Positions 11,510 to 22,504 are shown, counted from the first letter of the stretch. The stretch: DNA of 64,000 nt from Cyclina sinensis (GCA_012932295.1 JAAONU010000001.1:41092780-41156779); one strand, 5' to 3'. Notes: generated from the sequence alone by a model not told the origin. Numbers and translations: made by a program.

Positions 11510-11560
11510 GGGGGTATAAATAGCGGGATACTGGGCAAGGAACGTTCCGGGTTCTTCTAT
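11510..11560 (+). promoter_or_regulatory. Candidate TATA promoter
   Basis: A strong TATA box (GGGTATAAATAGCGGG, about 11511-11526) is followed about 15-20 bp on by GAACGTTCC, which resembles a heat-shock-element half pair. No coding ORF follows within several hundred bases, so a gene, if present, would be non-coding or spliced. The TATA match is seen; promoter activity is inference. Confidence 0.3.
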
Positions 11561-13449
11561 CAATATGTTTTTTCTTTGGTCTTGGATACCAACTGTTGGA
11601 ACAACATAATTAACTTCGGCATCTTTTGGACGTACTGAATATGAGGAATATGTTCGGAGAACAGTGACTTCATATTTGTTTAAGTTTATAAATTTGAGAA
11701 CCTTTCACAGCAGAGCATGACAACTTTTCAAACCATATTTTCAGTTTACGATTTAATTATAGAGAATTGCACATCAGATCATTATCATATTTACAATGCC
11801 AATCTTTCTTTTGATTAACTGCCGACAACAACAACAACTACATGTAGATTAAGGCTTAATCTTTTTGCAACATTATTCCAAAACGTTGTACTTCTGATAT
11901 TTACTTCTCGTGTCATTTAGAGTTTTTCAGAATATAAAATTTTATTCTTATAATTCATCTTCCATTGCATGACAAATCATATAACATATACAATTTCTGT
12001 ACTCCCAGCATATAAACAAATATATACAGATATCAAGACTTGTGTACTACATTCTGACAAAACTTTCATGTTGATGTTTTAAAACCATTAGTCAGAAAGA
12101 CTGTTATCGTCATTTGGTATTTCCATTCACGTGATATCGAGGGAAATATTATTCTTTTTCAGCTATTCCCATATTTCAGGCATGATTGGATTCTGGTATT
12201 ATAACATTACGTACAGACGAGCATCTAATGCAGTTTCAACACAAAAAAAGCCATTGCAACATTTGAGAGGTTTTTGTTGATTGTGGTATTATAATCAAAT
12301 TGATAAAAGAATCGTAAAATGATTACTTTTCAGCACATCGCTTTTTCGGCTGAACTAACTGGTTTGTTCTCAGGATGAGTTATTTTAGAATACATTAATT
12401 GAAGATGTAAAAAGGAAAAACATACCCTGCTAAATTATTTAAATGAACCTGACCGTCATACAATGCGGACCATTTACAAGGGTATCACACTCACTTAACA
12501 TAATCTATAGGCTGATCATTGTCATGGTATTTTCTGACCAGAAAAGCAAAACAAAGCCTTGTAACAATACGGATTTGCTCGTGATAACATTAAACTTGTT
12601 AACTTATTTTCTGTTTTAGCAATCATCCTATTTCGTCGCAGTCTGTAAGGCACATGTCACAAGTGCTTATTGAAACCGTGGTCTGAATAAAAGGATTAAG
12701 ATGGATTAAAATTAATTACATGTGAAACTAACAAGATTCTTTGTGACACAAACACAGAGATAACTGTAACCACCAGCCGTCCCTAGCGGTGCACTGTTTC
12801 AGTTAACAGATCTGTCTAGAGACAGCTTAATGAAAGATACTGGATCCTCATTAAAGTGATAGATTCATGAATGATATATCGGGAGTAATTAGTTCAACTT
12901 GCGTGGTGAGCTACTTAGCTAAAGTATAATAAGTATAATCTAACAGGTTCTGGCGTCATGAACAACTTAAATCAATCATGCGTTGGAGGCGTTCTTTCTT
13001 CACAGAAATTAACGAAACATATCTGGTCAGTTTGTAACTGGTATCAGTGTTAAATTATCTCGAAAATGTTACGAAAATATACAATGTACTTCAATCATCA
13101 TAAATCATGTTAGCCTTACTTACCATCGCCGATTGTATGTTACCTTTGTAATGGATACTTCGTTTTTTTCAGTTCATTTTGCTTTCACAAATATGTTGTT
13201 CTTTATAAAGTACATTCATTGACTGTCTGAGTAAGCCATTCTCAAATGCGCTTTTAAATATACATTCATGGTCTTCTTACTAGATTCTTTAGGATAAACT
13301 TTATTTTTTTAACATTTTGTTCTTATTTTGCTATTTATTAATTACATTTGACTATTACAACTGTCGCCGCCAAATGTCTCATTCTATGTAAAAAGAATGT
13401 TTGCCATAAGAACCTTCATGTATATGAAACTTTTCAGTCATGAGGTTTT
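11561..13449. other. Intergenic, no gene seen
   Basis: AT-rich and without supported ORFs. The stretch 12143-12235 is diverged but recognisably similar to 17548-17640 (both contain 'aaatattattctt', 'atatttca.gc' and 'g.gtatctaatg' or a close variant), so a segment has been duplicated locally. Confidence 0.4.
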
Positions 13450-13876
13450 AACCAGGTTTTCAACGAAAACTGGTTATTGTAATGCTGAAGTCGGGCGGGC
13501 GGGCGTCAACTTTTGGTTTCCGCCCAATAACTTGAGTTTGCTTTGGCCTATTGACGCCAAACTTGGTGTGTGGGTAGCTTATATCAAGAGGCAGCTTGGG
13601 ATTGCTACCCAGGTGTCTGTGATCAAGGTCAAGGTCACTGTTGCTAAAAATAGAATTTCAGTTTCCGCTCAATAACTTCAGTTTGCTTTGGCCTATTGAC
13701 GCTAAACTTGGTGTGTGGGTAGCTTATATCAAGAGGCAGTTTGAGGCAGGATTTCTACTTACCCTACGTAGATCACTATCTGCATGTAACCAAAATAACA
13801 GCATCATTTTTTCTTCACTGCCATATTTCATACAAAATTCCTGTCACATCATTACTTGGTCGTTGAAAACCTGGTT
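13450..13876. mobile_element. Non-autonomous TIR element (MITE-like), 427 bp
   Basis: Perfect 16-bp terminal inverted repeats, AACCAGGTTTTCAACG at 13450-13465 and its exact complement at 13861-13876. Internally an 80-bp segment ('agtttgctttggcctattga') occurs twice (13533 and 13678). There is no transposase. Frames such as 13397-13675 simply read across it. Class cannot be assigned from TIRs alone. Confidence 0.75.
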
Positions 13877-13922
13877 TCGTCGCATTGCGGCGCTTCTTGT
13901 TTTATATCTGTGAAACTGATTT

Positions 13923-14048
13923 GAAATAAAAGTCCTTGTATTGATGTATTTGGAATTAAAGTCCTTATATTATTGTATTTAAAATAAAAGTCGTTGTATT
14001 GTTGTGTTTGAAATAAAAGTCGTTGTATTGTTGTATTTGAAATAAAAC
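13923..14048. repeat. 29-bp tandem repeat, about 4.3 copies
   Basis: Unit 'gaaataaaagtcgttgtatt' plus 9 bases, copied with 2-5 changes each. It directly follows the TIR element. Confidence 0.85.
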
Positions 14049-14438
14049 ACAATAGTTATATTTGAGGAAAAGTGATAACATATTGATAAAAAAAATCAAT
14101 GCCAATCGTTAATTTTGTTTGTTTATGAAAATGTACAATGTTTGGTTAAAATATACTATACAAACATGTTTGCTTTATGAACTCATGATACATAAGCTAT
14201 GAAAACAGGCATCAACAGTCAAGATCAAACAGAGGCACGATTCTCATGTTCATTAATACATTTAAATCAAAATCACATACCTACCGATTCACAACAATTT
14301 TAAAATAAAACTACTACTAATCCAATGGTTTGGCTCCTTCAAATATTTCTATAGATACAGTGAATATCTAGATCTGTTTCAAATACTCACTATTTTAGAA
14401 AAATATTCGAGAAATTATCGTAATTAAAATTCATCATG

Positions 14439-14917
14439 CAATTAGCAGATCTGTGCAGGAAAAAGTAAGACAAAGAGGTGAACGTCTATATTCAATTAGC
14501 AGATCTGTGCAGGGAAAAGTAAGACAAAAGGTGAACGTCTGTATGCAATTAGCAGATCTGTGCAGGGAAAAGTAAGACAAAGAGGTGAACGTCTGTATTC
14601 AGTTAGCAGATCTGTGCAGTGAAAAGTAAGACAAAGAGGTGAACGTCTGTATGCAATTAGCAGATCTGTGCAGGGAAAAGTAAGACAAAGAACTGAACGT
14701 CTGTATGCAATTAGCAGATCTGTGCAGGGAAAAGTAAGACAAATAGGTGAACGTCTGTATGTAATTAGCTGATCTGTGCAGGGAAAAGTAAGACAAAGAA
14801 GTGAACGTCTGTATGCAATTAGCAGATATGTAGGGAAAAGTAAGACAAAGAGGTGAACATCTGTATTCAGTTAGCAGATCTGTGCAGGGAAAAGTAAGAC
14901 AAAGAGGTGAACGTCTG
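14439..14917. repeat. 54-bp tandem repeat, about 9 copies
   Basis: The unit starts 'caattagcagatctgtgcag' and includes 'ggaaaagtaagacaaagagg'. Copies are nearly identical, with one 5-bp internal deletion near 14827. The period is a multiple of three, so open frames run through the array without being genes. Confidence 0.9.
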
Positions 14918-17669
14918 GTTTATAATAACTTTCATGGATAGCTGAAATGATACACTGATATTTCCTTACGAACCTTAATATTGGAAATTTTCATTGATTT
15001 ATCATGTCAATACCAGGAGTTGGCCTGACATTAATCAGAAATTAGTGTAAAAAAATATTGTTACATACTCTTAACTTTTTTTTCATTATAAATATCCGAA
15101 GTCATAATAATTTCAGTCGCAAGACAAAATGGAATTCTTATTTCCTCTGAAAGCTATAGTAAAACACCATGACAAGTAAATCTTATACAATGTCTTTTGC
15201 CTTTAATTATTTCATTACTGAAATCAACCGCTTTCTGAATTTCGAAGGAGGTCTTATGGTTTTAGAATAAAGGTTCATATATAACGTACTAAAATGGTAC
15301 AATCCTACAACATCAGTCAGAATGAATTCTTATTGTTGTTTGTTGTAATTAGTAATTAATTAAATATTTCCATTTTACTTCAAGCTTCGTTTTAGAAAAT
15401 TCTTATTGCATTTACGTATAATGAATTGCAATGTTATGTCATAATAATAAACTGATCTCTATAGAACAGATACTATAAAACAGTCAACATTCATTTACCA
15501 ACCTTAATAGACTCTGGTAAACGATTCAAACAGGCAGAGAAGAACATTTATTCAGTCAGGTCATTCGTGATATATAACTGTGAAGACAAGTATAAAAAAC
15601 GATGTTGTCAAAAACAATGTGTATCTTAATAGCAGTGAATAAGTTTTTGGTTTGGTATATTTTATCATAGTGGAAATGAGCACTATCGCAAATTTTTACA
15701 AATAATTAGGATGACCAAAATAAACTATTTTGAATGACGGTTCTTGTAATGTTTAACACTTAATTAGACAGCCTTATAAAGTTTGGTTATTACTAGTTAA
15801 CCCTGAACATGCTAAATATCTAAAATGAACTTGTCCATCTTTCAATTTGGACAGGTCCATTAACTGTTCATGGGGATGCTGATTGAAAATTTACTGAGAA
15901 GAGCTAGCATAAGTGTAACATACACTTTTTCTCTAATCCATTCACGATGTTTCCTATGTATTACTGTATTTGTATTGTATACGACTAATGTGAAAAAATA
16001 AAGGTTAAACCAAAATTTACTGACTGAATGGCGAATAGTGCAGACCATGATCAGACTGCACGGACGTGCAGGCTGATCTTGGTCTGCACTAGTCGCAAAG
16101 GCAGTGTCAACTGGTTTTAGCAGAGTAAGGGTTAAAGGAAAAATAACGTAACGAAAGATCCAACAGTTATGAGCTAGCTGTTACTCTCAGCTTGTCCGAG
16201 ATAGACACTTTAGATTGAAAAATCCCTTTTATGTCAAACACTCAGACAAATGTGAACAAGACGGTATTCAATCGTACAAAACTTGGTAATGATCAACTTT
16301 TCTTGTGCAAATACTCTGCCGTTTCATCTCCATGTCATCAGGCATTATAAGACCAGAAAAGTTTTCAAACTATATAAAACTTTTACTTCTTGCATATGAT
16401 AATGAGATTTATATGCTTACATCATAAGTATCGATTTGTTCTGTTCTGTTCCGTGTCAGTTACTGATAAATAAAAAGGATTTACAGCATTCACACTAATT
16501 TCTAGAACAGAAGCTTCAGTTACCAACAACAACAACAATCTTTTATTGAAACCAGGTTACAATGTTGGTCAGAACATGGTCAATTCAACAATTCAACAGA
16601 ATGCCTCTTAAATGTTATAGCAATAGGTTTTACCCATAAACATTACCATGTGCTCTTTTGTTATATACTTGCTTGTGGTGAAAATATATTTGTACTTCTT
16701 TGTTAAAACATGCAAATGTGACGAGTTAGGGTTTCATCAATAATTCTAAATTCTATTTTTTTAAACATCTCTAAGAAATAAGGCATATTCTGAAACTGCC
16801 TCAAAACCTTTCCTCGCATATATAATTCCTTGGATTAGTAGCATTATGTTTTAATAATGTTGTCATCTAAAGCAAGTATTAGACATTCCTCTATTTAAGT
16901 TTTGTATTAATCACTACTTCAACTTTTTCATATTTAGATTTTATTCAAGTTAATAAAAAACAAAATATATTTTCCTTTTTTTCTCAAAAGTTTCTATTAC
17001 CCCAAGACCAACTAAGAATTCTACTGAGAATTTCATCACGCATTTCAATACACCAAGGTACACCATACTATCATGGCCAGCAATAATACATATATTACTC
17101 GTTTTTTATTCGATATTTCCACCACTATCATTATCCAATTGTTGTGACTATTTTGCTAATTTCTACGAATTTCCAAACTGATTTACAAAAGTTTGAAAAT
17201 ATTTTTTTTGTGTACACTGTGAGAGCCCTTTACAAATATTTGTTGATCTAAAACTCTTCACCGATATTGAACTTCTAATACGTAAGCGTTTGACAACTTT
17301 AATAGAAGTACTGGTGCAAAACATGACTATTTCCTATACAAGCTGTAATTATTCGAGCTTTCATCAAATCCACAGAGCGTTTGTATAAAAAATTTCTTAG
17401 AAAATTGCTTTTCCAAACGCAATATTGATGTCTCAATATATTACAAATATCAAAGCCTGACAGGTAGTGCATTCTTATGTTTTTTATGCCAAATATTTAG
17501 AAACATTAATCAAAAGGATCCTTATTATCCCGTCAAAAATTGTATTGGGAAAATATTATTCTTCTCCGCCTATTTCGATATTTCAAGCCTGAACTGACTC
17601 TGGCTATACACTCAGATTGATAAACACGAGGGTATCTAATGAAGTTTCATTTCACGATTTCAAAGAACT
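14918..17669. other. Long gene-poor interval
   Basis: No convincing ORF. Contains a 66-bp palindrome (16031-16096), a (CAA)n tract near 16527-16540, a segment at 16280-16330 shared with 58209-58286 and 60765-60841, and the segment 17548-17640 shared with 12143-12235. These shared pieces may be 5' regions of a dispersed gene family, but no gene body was recognised. Confidence 0.4.
16031..16096. repeat. 66-bp near-perfect palindrome
   Basis: Arms 'gcgaatagtgcagaccatga' and its complement, one or two mismatches per arm, around a 'cggacg'-type centre. This is typical of a small foldback or MITE repeat in bivalves; it would extrude as a cruciform or hairpin. Confidence 0.75.
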
Positions 17670-17764
17670 ATGAGAGTTCTGTTCATTGTTTTGCAACCAA
17701 ACGATAAAAATGTGCATAGGGATACCTTTTCCCGTATCATGGCTAGGGCTGACCTTACTGAAAA
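17670..17764 (+). pseudogene. 5' part of a host ORF interrupted by the 14-kb unit
   Basis: From ATG 17670 the frame is open into the insertion boundary. If the tandem units and one copy of the TGAAAA flank are ignored, the frame continues open at 52630 and ends at a TAA at 52685-52687, for about 50 codons in all. The N-terminus (MRVLFIVLQ) is hydrophobic. No family is recognised; it may be one exon of a larger gene. The evidence for disruption is the shared flank plus frame continuity, which is suggestive only. Confidence 0.4.
17759..17764. repeat. Left 6-bp direct repeat flanking the tandem units (TGAAAA)
   Basis: The same six bases follow unit 2 at 52624-52629. They are absent from the unit-unit junction at 31750/31751, which is what a target-site duplication around a tandem insertion would look like. 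Confidence 0.55.
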
Positions 17765-17814
17765 TGTTTTGTGCGATTTGTTTTGCGTGTGTTGCGGATG
17801 GGTTGTGTGTGGGT

Positions 17815-17905
17815 TGGGTGATTGTTTGGAAAGGGGAAAATGTTTGGGGAGAAAAAGGGGGGGCTATGTGTGAAAAGACCCCCCCCCCTTTATGCGCGGG
17901 GTATT
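17815..17905. other. G-run/C-run near the left end of unit 1
   Basis: A (G)7 run near 17861-17867 is followed by a (C)10 run at about 17879-17888, able to form a hairpin. In unit 2 the C-run is longer (about 15 C, 31865-31880), a difference typical of homopolymer slippage. Confidence 0.6.
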
Positions 17906-18031
17906 TTTTGTGTTTTGTTTTGTTTGTTTTATGCTTAGTTTGCGTTGTTTATGTTAATGTGAGAAGGTGTTAGGTGATGCAACTTGTTGTAAGAAGGCGT
18001 AAGATAGTGTTAGGTATGAAAAGCCAGTGTA

Positions 18032-18045
18032 GTTGCTATGGCAAC
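18032..18045. promoter_or_regulatory. RFX-type X-box palindrome (unit 1, upstream of gene pair)
   Basis: GTTGCTATGGCAAC: two half-sites GTTGC and GGCAAC around a short centre, the classic RFX/EF-C site known from ciliary, MHC class II and viral enhancers. It lies 261 bp before the first gene of the pair and is conserved in unit 2 at 32022-32035. Confidence 0.6.
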
Positions 18046-18246
18046 GTGTAGACGTTTTTGCAGTTTGTGAATGATGGTGACAATACGACATGCGAAGGTA
18101 GGTCGTATACGCGTAGGATTTGAAGTGACATGGTGAGAAGGTTAAACAAAGATGAGTGAGTTTGGCATTTGCAGTAGTAAGAGGTAAAACGTTTTTTTTC
18201 TAATCTATGTGTTTGTGTTTGTATGGCAAGTTCCCCCTCCCCCCCC

Positions 18247-18284
18247 ACTAGAAATTTAAGTATTTAAAGAGGAAGCGCACTGCT
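18247..18284 (+). promoter_or_regulatory. Promoter of the 209-aa gene, unit 1
   Basis: 'actagaaatttaagtattta' and the following 'aagaggaagcg' are repeated almost exactly before the second gene (18999-19034) and in unit 2 (32237-32274, 32989-33024). TATTTAAAG serves as the TATA-like core about 37-45 bp upstream of the ATG. Confidence 0.6.
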
Positions 18285-18305
18285 TATGTGTGACATTCTG
18301 AGTGC

Positions 18306-18935
18306 ATGATGGAAACGCCCGTTGTTAAGAAACGTCGTATTGACGAGACCGATTGTGCTGCAACTTCTGAAGAAAGCTTGCTGTCCGAAACGAAAACAGA
18401 TGATTATACCATAAATGCGGACGAATTCGAGTCAATGGTAGACGATACGGGACTACCATGTACCTCGTCTGTTCGAGAAGGCTTCCTAGAGTATGCCGAA
18501 CGCATCTGCCACGACTATGTGTTAAACGTGGCGGTAGAGGAAAGAGACAGTGACCATTTCTCAGAGTGGTGGAACAACGAGGGAGAGAAACGATGTGAAA
18601 GCTTTCTGAAATGGGATTTGCAGAACAATTACGCTCGAAGTTATTTCGAAGATCAGTACAGTAAGAAGGATGGTGTCTTCTCCGGAAAAATGGTTGCCGA
18701 TATTCTAGTGAGAAACTACGGGAAAAGAATTCAATTTTGCGAAATCGAAGGGTGTTCCTATTCTGAATTAGGATGGGACGAGCCGTTTGAAACTAACAGA
18801 CTGTTGCGTCTGAACTCTGAGAAAGAAAAACTTCTTCTCATTTGCAATCACTGTTTGGACAATCAATTCAACACGATTCTTTTCATTCTTTGCGAAATGG
18901 CAGAAGATCTGCTGCAAAAACGAGAGCAAATTTGA
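18306..18935 (+). CDS. 209-aa protein of unknown function, first of a tandem pair (unit 1)
   Basis: Intronless ORF starting MMETPVVKKRRIDETD; KKRR at residues 8-11 resembles a nuclear localisation signal. The protein is acidic with a Ser/Glu-rich N-terminus, then a conserved core (FLEYAERIC..DY, DHFSEWWNNEG, W-D), two Cys pairs (FCEIEGC and CNHC) and a C-terminal helix. No family is recognised. The neighbour at 19073-19606 is a shorter paralogue with the same promoter and the same start, so the pair arose by duplication. AATAAA is at 18944-18949, only 8 bases after the stop, giving a very compact transcription unit. Against its unit 2 counterpart (32296-32925) I count 8 amino-acid-changing and 3 silent differences, no frameshift. 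Compact intronless genes with private promoters suggest an element or virus-derived gene rather than a typical host gene. Confidence 0.7.
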   Translation: MMETPVVKKRRIDETDCAATSEESLLSETKTDDYTINADEFESMVDDTGLPCTSSVREGFLEYAERICHDYVLNVAVEERDSDHFSEWWNNEGEKRCESFLKWDLQNNYARSYFEDQYSKKDGVFSGKMVADILVRNYGKRIQFCEIEGCSYSELGWDEPFETNRLLRLNSEKEKLLLICNHCLDNQFNTILFILCEMAEDLLQKREQI

Positions 18936-18998
18936 CGTACTTCAATAAAACAACGAAACTCATACTTTTATTTTATTGGGAAGCCCTTCCCCCGACAC

Positions 18999-19034
18999 AC
19001 TAGAAATTTAAGTATTTAAAGAGAAAGCGTACTG
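18999..19034 (+). promoter_or_regulatory. Promoter of the 177-aa gene, unit 1
   Basis: Same TAGAAATTTAAGTATTTAAAG core as before the first gene, 39 bp after which comes 'gagtgcATGATGG', also shared. The downstream gene therefore has its own promoter rather than being read from the first. Confidence 0.6.
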
Positions 19035-19072
19035 CTAAATGGTCACATTCTTTCATCAGTATATCTGAGTGC

Positions 19073-19606
19073 ATGATGGAAACGTCTGTTGTTAAGAAAC
19101 ATCGTATTGACGAGACCGATCGTTCAACTTCTGAAGAAAGCTTGCTGTCTGAAACGAAAACAAATGATTATACCATAGATACGGACGAATTCGAGTCAAT
19201 AGTAGGCGATACGGGACTACCATGTACCTCGTCTGTTCGAAAAGGTTTCCTAGAGTATGCCGAACGCATCTGCGACGATTATGTGTTAAACGTGGCGGAA
19301 GAGGAAAGAAACATTGACCATTTCTCAGAGTGGTGGAACAACGAGGGAAAGGAAAGATGTAAAAGCGTGCTAAACTGGCATATGCGGCACGTCTACCGTA
19401 ACCAAGGATGTAAAAGCTTGGTGAACTGGGATAGGCGGCAAGGATGGGACGAGCCACTTGAAGCGAACAGGCTGTTATGCCTCAACTCAAAGGAAGAAAT
19501 CCTTCTCCTTTGCAGTCACTGTTTGGACAATAAACTTGACGGGATTCTTTGTACTCTTTGCGATATGGCAAAACGGTTGTTGTTAAACCTATACTTAATG
19601 CAATAA
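19073..19606 (+). CDS. 177-aa paralogue of the 209-aa protein (unit 1)
   Basis: Starts MMETSVVKKHRIDETD and follows the 209-aa protein through the FLEYAERIC and DHFSEWWNNEG blocks. It then lacks the middle region and instead has a short internal duplication (RCKSVLNW and GCKSLVNW, residues about 100-128) before rejoining at GWDEPLEANRL and the C-terminal CSHCLDNKLD block. The AATAAA signal (19602-19607) overlaps the TAA stop codon. Against unit 2 (33063-33596) I count 8 differences, all of them amino-acid-changing. No function is recognised. The minus-strand frame 19092-19457 is a shadow of this gene. Confidence 0.68.
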   Translation: MMETSVVKKHRIDETDRSTSEESLLSETKTNDYTIDTDEFESIVGDTGLPCTSSVRKGFLEYAERICDDYVLNVAEEERNIDHFSEWWNNEGKERCKSVLNWHMRHVYRNQGCKSLVNWDRRQGWDEPLEANRLLCLNSKEEILLLCSHCLDNKLDGILCTLCDMAKRLLLNLYLMQ

Positions 19607-19744
19607 AAAAACAATGAAACGCATACTTTGTTTTTTTATCGTCTTTGATTCCGAAGTTGTCAGCAGCACATCTTTAAGATGTAATTTCACATTGTATTAG
19701 CAAGGCACAAAGTCCTTAGCAAAGTTTCATGTTCTTGATTCATG

Positions 19745-19758
19745 GTTGCCATGGTAAC
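19745..19758. promoter_or_regulatory. RFX-type X-box palindrome (unit 1, downstream of gene pair)
   Basis: GTTGCCATGGTAAC fits the X-box consensus GTNRCC(N)RGYAAC. It lies 139 bp after the second gene; the conserved copy in unit 2 is 33734-33747. With 18032-18045 it brackets the gene pair. Confidence 0.6.
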
Positions 19759-20554
19759 GTTAAGAGACTTGATCGAACATTGCCTTAACAAACTATAGTT
19801 GCTTTGTTTAACACTCTTTGGTCAAATACTTTAACAAAGAACTGATTTGATTTTTGCTCAGTTTGATACACCAGCAGTCTCAAAGTTTGAACAGATATCA
19901 AGCTGCTAACAAGTATTACAAAATGTATGGCCGGTCTTATTAACTGTGTTTCCGAACAGTAAAAAAGTCATAACATGATGATGGATGATAACATTATCCA
20001 TTGTCAATATTCTACAACATTAACCTATCGCGACAGTTTACCAATGACAAAACAGTTTACAGTCTCACAAAGAGTCAAGTGTTCAGTTTCTGTTAAGTGC
20101 GCACGAATACCAGCAGTCTCAACAGTCTCTAAATTTGAATTACATTGATAGTCAAAGACGCTTACACTTCTTTGCTGAATTTCTGAACAGACAGTCATAA
20201 CATGTCCATGCAGTCTCGGATTTTTGCAAACTGGTCATTGTCAAGTTTCGAAAATGTGTACTTCTACATACAGGTAAGGTACAGTCTCGATACACTGAAT
20301 TTACAGAGACACAGAGACGATGCAATGTAAATTTTATCGCACTAGCAGTCTTGCCCAGTCTCTGTCTCAATGTTTGACCAGAGTGAACATGTTGCTTACA
20401 GAAACAGATTGTCATAACATTACAGCGCATTTGACGAAGCTTATTCTCAGATGTGCAAAACGTCAGTAGTGAAAATCCTGTCTTTTAAGTTAGCTGACAC
20501 CATGCATTGTACGCTTTACTCTCGTGTTGTCGTTCACTGTAACAGTCATCTTAT
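19759..20554. other. Non-coding, rich in 'cagtctc' words (unit 1)
   Basis: No supported ORF. 'cagtctc' or 'acagtct' occurs many times (for example near 20060, 20110, 20211, 20281). The unit 2 equivalent 33748-34630 has an extra ~100 bp at about 33790-33893. Confidence 0.45.
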
Positions 20555-20925
20555 CATAACCAACCGTCTTGGTATGTTACATAAACAATTTCGGCAGCAT
20601 AGTGACAAGTCTGCCAGACTGAACTAGTGAAGTTATCATTCGTACAAATCGCCGCAAGTCAAAAACCAAGCATTTTTACTTTAACATTAGAGACGGTTAA
20701 GTACGTCTCCCAAAGAGTCATTACAAACCTTCTCATTGCTCTGCAGAAACAATGACGTTAGCACGATGACAAGTTTGCCATACTAGACTTGTGAAAATGT
20801 ATGTACCCCATTTCGTTGTTATCTGCACAAATCGCCGCAAGTCAAAAACCAAGCATTTTTACTTTAACATAAGAAACGGTTAAGTTAGACCGTCTCGATA
20901 AGTAACAAATCATGCAAAACACTGA
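20555..20925. repeat. Diverged ~190-bp tandem repeats with GAGACGG hairpins (unit 1)
   Basis: Units share 'atgacaagtttgccagactg', 'aaatcgccgcaagtcaaaaa' and 'ccaagcatttttactttaac'. Each ends in an inverted repeat, GAGACG/CGTCTC, around 'ttaagt'. Further, more diverged units occur at about 21000-21095 and 22905-23100, and in unit 2 at 34630-35000 and 35285-35480. There is no coding potential; they could be regulatory or replication-associated iterated sequences. Confidence 0.65.
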
Positions 20926-21943
20926 ATTGCTGAATAGTTAAACCTTATACAGCGTAAACCGTACGTTGTCGTTTACTTGTTTTTTTTTTTCTCAACGACT
21001 GTTTCGCACAGTCTCGGTATAGCAAACCTTCTTGGTATGTTACATAAACAAATTCGGCAGCACAGTGACAAGTGTGCCAAACTGAATTGCTTCACTCTTG
21101 TAAATATGAGAAACCGATTTTCTGCTCCCACTTTGGACAGACTTGCAACTGTTTGCGATTGTTTTCAATCACAAGTGTGGTTATAAAATCGGTTTTCAAA
21201 ACAGGTTGCCTTTCCCAAAAGAAAAAACAAACAACAAGAGGCTGTCTCTATACAGCAAAAGCTTAAGTTTTTGTGCTGAACCGGTGTTTAACGAGAAGCG
21301 TATCGCCTCACGCAACTCGAAGAACATGCTCCGGATCATCTGGCAGTGCCTTACAGCACGTACCATCACCATTCCTTGAATGGGCAAGGAAAACCATGCG
21401 TTGGATGCAACATTCTTCGCTCTGGTCAGGGGGACAGGAAGAGTTTAGGCGACAGGAGTTGCATTCCTGCCATACTAATCCTCGCCCTACAGAGTTACTC
21501 GCTGCATGGTGGAGCGAACTACACACACAACTCAGCACAAAGGCAACCTGGCAGACACAGTTTTTGTTTGATTTTGATTTGAGAATTAAAGAGAAGCAAA
21601 CTGAATTGTTCATGTTTCGTCTTTGTTAGCCCGTCTCAGAAAAACAAGAACCGATGTTCACAATTTCACCTACCTTTCAGGAAACAATCTGGAACAAGTG
21701 AAACATCAGTTCTCGCTTTTTACACTGTCATTGAATACAGTCTTACACCAAGTGAATCGGTGTGTGAGAGAGACAAGCTACTCTGTTAAACATGAACCAG
21801 TTTGCTACTGAGAAGTGATTTTTGTCATGCATTGACTTTCCACATCAGCAATAACAAAGAAACAAAATGCATGCATGCAAACGAAGCAACAAGAGTGGAA
21901 ATTCAATGCATTGACAAACAAAAACCATTTCCCAGTTTTGTTT

Positions 21944-22026
21944 TCGTTAATAAAAGAAAGAGCATGATGTGTTTGACATGATGGTAAATTTCAACCATCA
22001 TGTTTTTCAACCATCATGTTTTTTTG
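21944..22026. promoter_or_regulatory. CATCATG/CATGATG inverted repeats, module 1
   Basis: Alternating CATGATG and CATCATG heptamers (21963-22022) can form hairpins; an AATAAA precedes them. Equivalent blocks lie at about 23726-23766 and 36088-36126. Role unknown; they could be a transcript-end structure or a protein-binding array. Confidence 0.45.
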
Positions 22027-22194
22027 CATAGTGAAATTTAGTATTCGTATATCTCTCCTTTTGCACAGGCAGACATCGGAAGCCAAACAGACTCAAAAGC
22101 TCTAACATCAGTATTGCCAAACCAGCTCCAGCCCACTGCCCAATCGCAATCTGTTTACCCAGCAGATTGGTCAATCTGACACTCTTATGGCACA

Positions 22195-22392
22195 CTATAC
22201 AACGATAGAGGTAACGCGCGTGGTCCCAGACGGAGCATTGTGGATTGGAACTGTTTTAGACAAATCACAGCAGTTGACAGACAAACTAATTACACCATGT
22301 TCGCCCAAGTGCCAACGAGACATGGTGACGAGCCGTACGGCCACATTAACGGTTTGCCTGCGCTGATGCCAGAGTCGAATGGAGAGAGACAT
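22195..22392 (-). CDS. Possible 65-aa ORF downstream of a TATA promoter
   Basis: The first ATG downstream (minus strand) of the TATA box at 22505-22515 opens a 65-codon frame. In the two related modules (24.1 kb and 36.5 kb) codon 8 is TAG instead of TGG, so only this copy is open. No family is recognised. Because plus-strand frames over the same DNA are also open, coding is uncertain. Confidence 0.22.
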   Translation of the reverse strand: MSLSIRLWHQRRQTVNVAVRLVTMSRWHLGEHGVISLSVNCCDLSKTVPIHNAPSGTTRVTSIVV

Positions 22393-22504
22393 ACGTCCCA
22401 AAGCCAAAATTACGAAAGTACCCCACCCAAATTTGAGAGAATTTTCGACAGCGAGTCTCGTCTGAAAGTTCAGAAGAGACTGAGGAGTGCGGGCTTGAGC
22501 AGCT

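Noticed and set aside
11288..11563. His/Thr-rich 91-codon minus frame
   Set aside because: Produced by the GTGC-rich low-complexity tract.
14439..14917. Direct repeats considered as a CRISPR array
   Set aside because: The 54-bp units are contiguous with no unique spacers, and the genome is eukaryotic; it is a plain tandem repeat.
19092..19457. 121-codon minus-strand frame, also conserved at 33082-33447
   Set aside because: Antisense shadow of the 177-aa gene; its conservation follows from the plus-strand gene.
21273..21629. 118-codon frame in module 1 with Trp-rich sequence
   Set aside because: Begins with GTG; the first ATG comes about 40 codons later, there is no counterpart in unit 2, and overlapping frames on both strands are equally open.
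22050..22370. ATG-less plus-strand frame conserved in three modules (ending ...TLTICLR or TLTVCLR)
   Set aside because: Open in all three copies, but most differences change the residue, there is no start codon, and a stop lies just upstream. It might be an exon after 'ctccttttgcacag', but I could not support a gene model.
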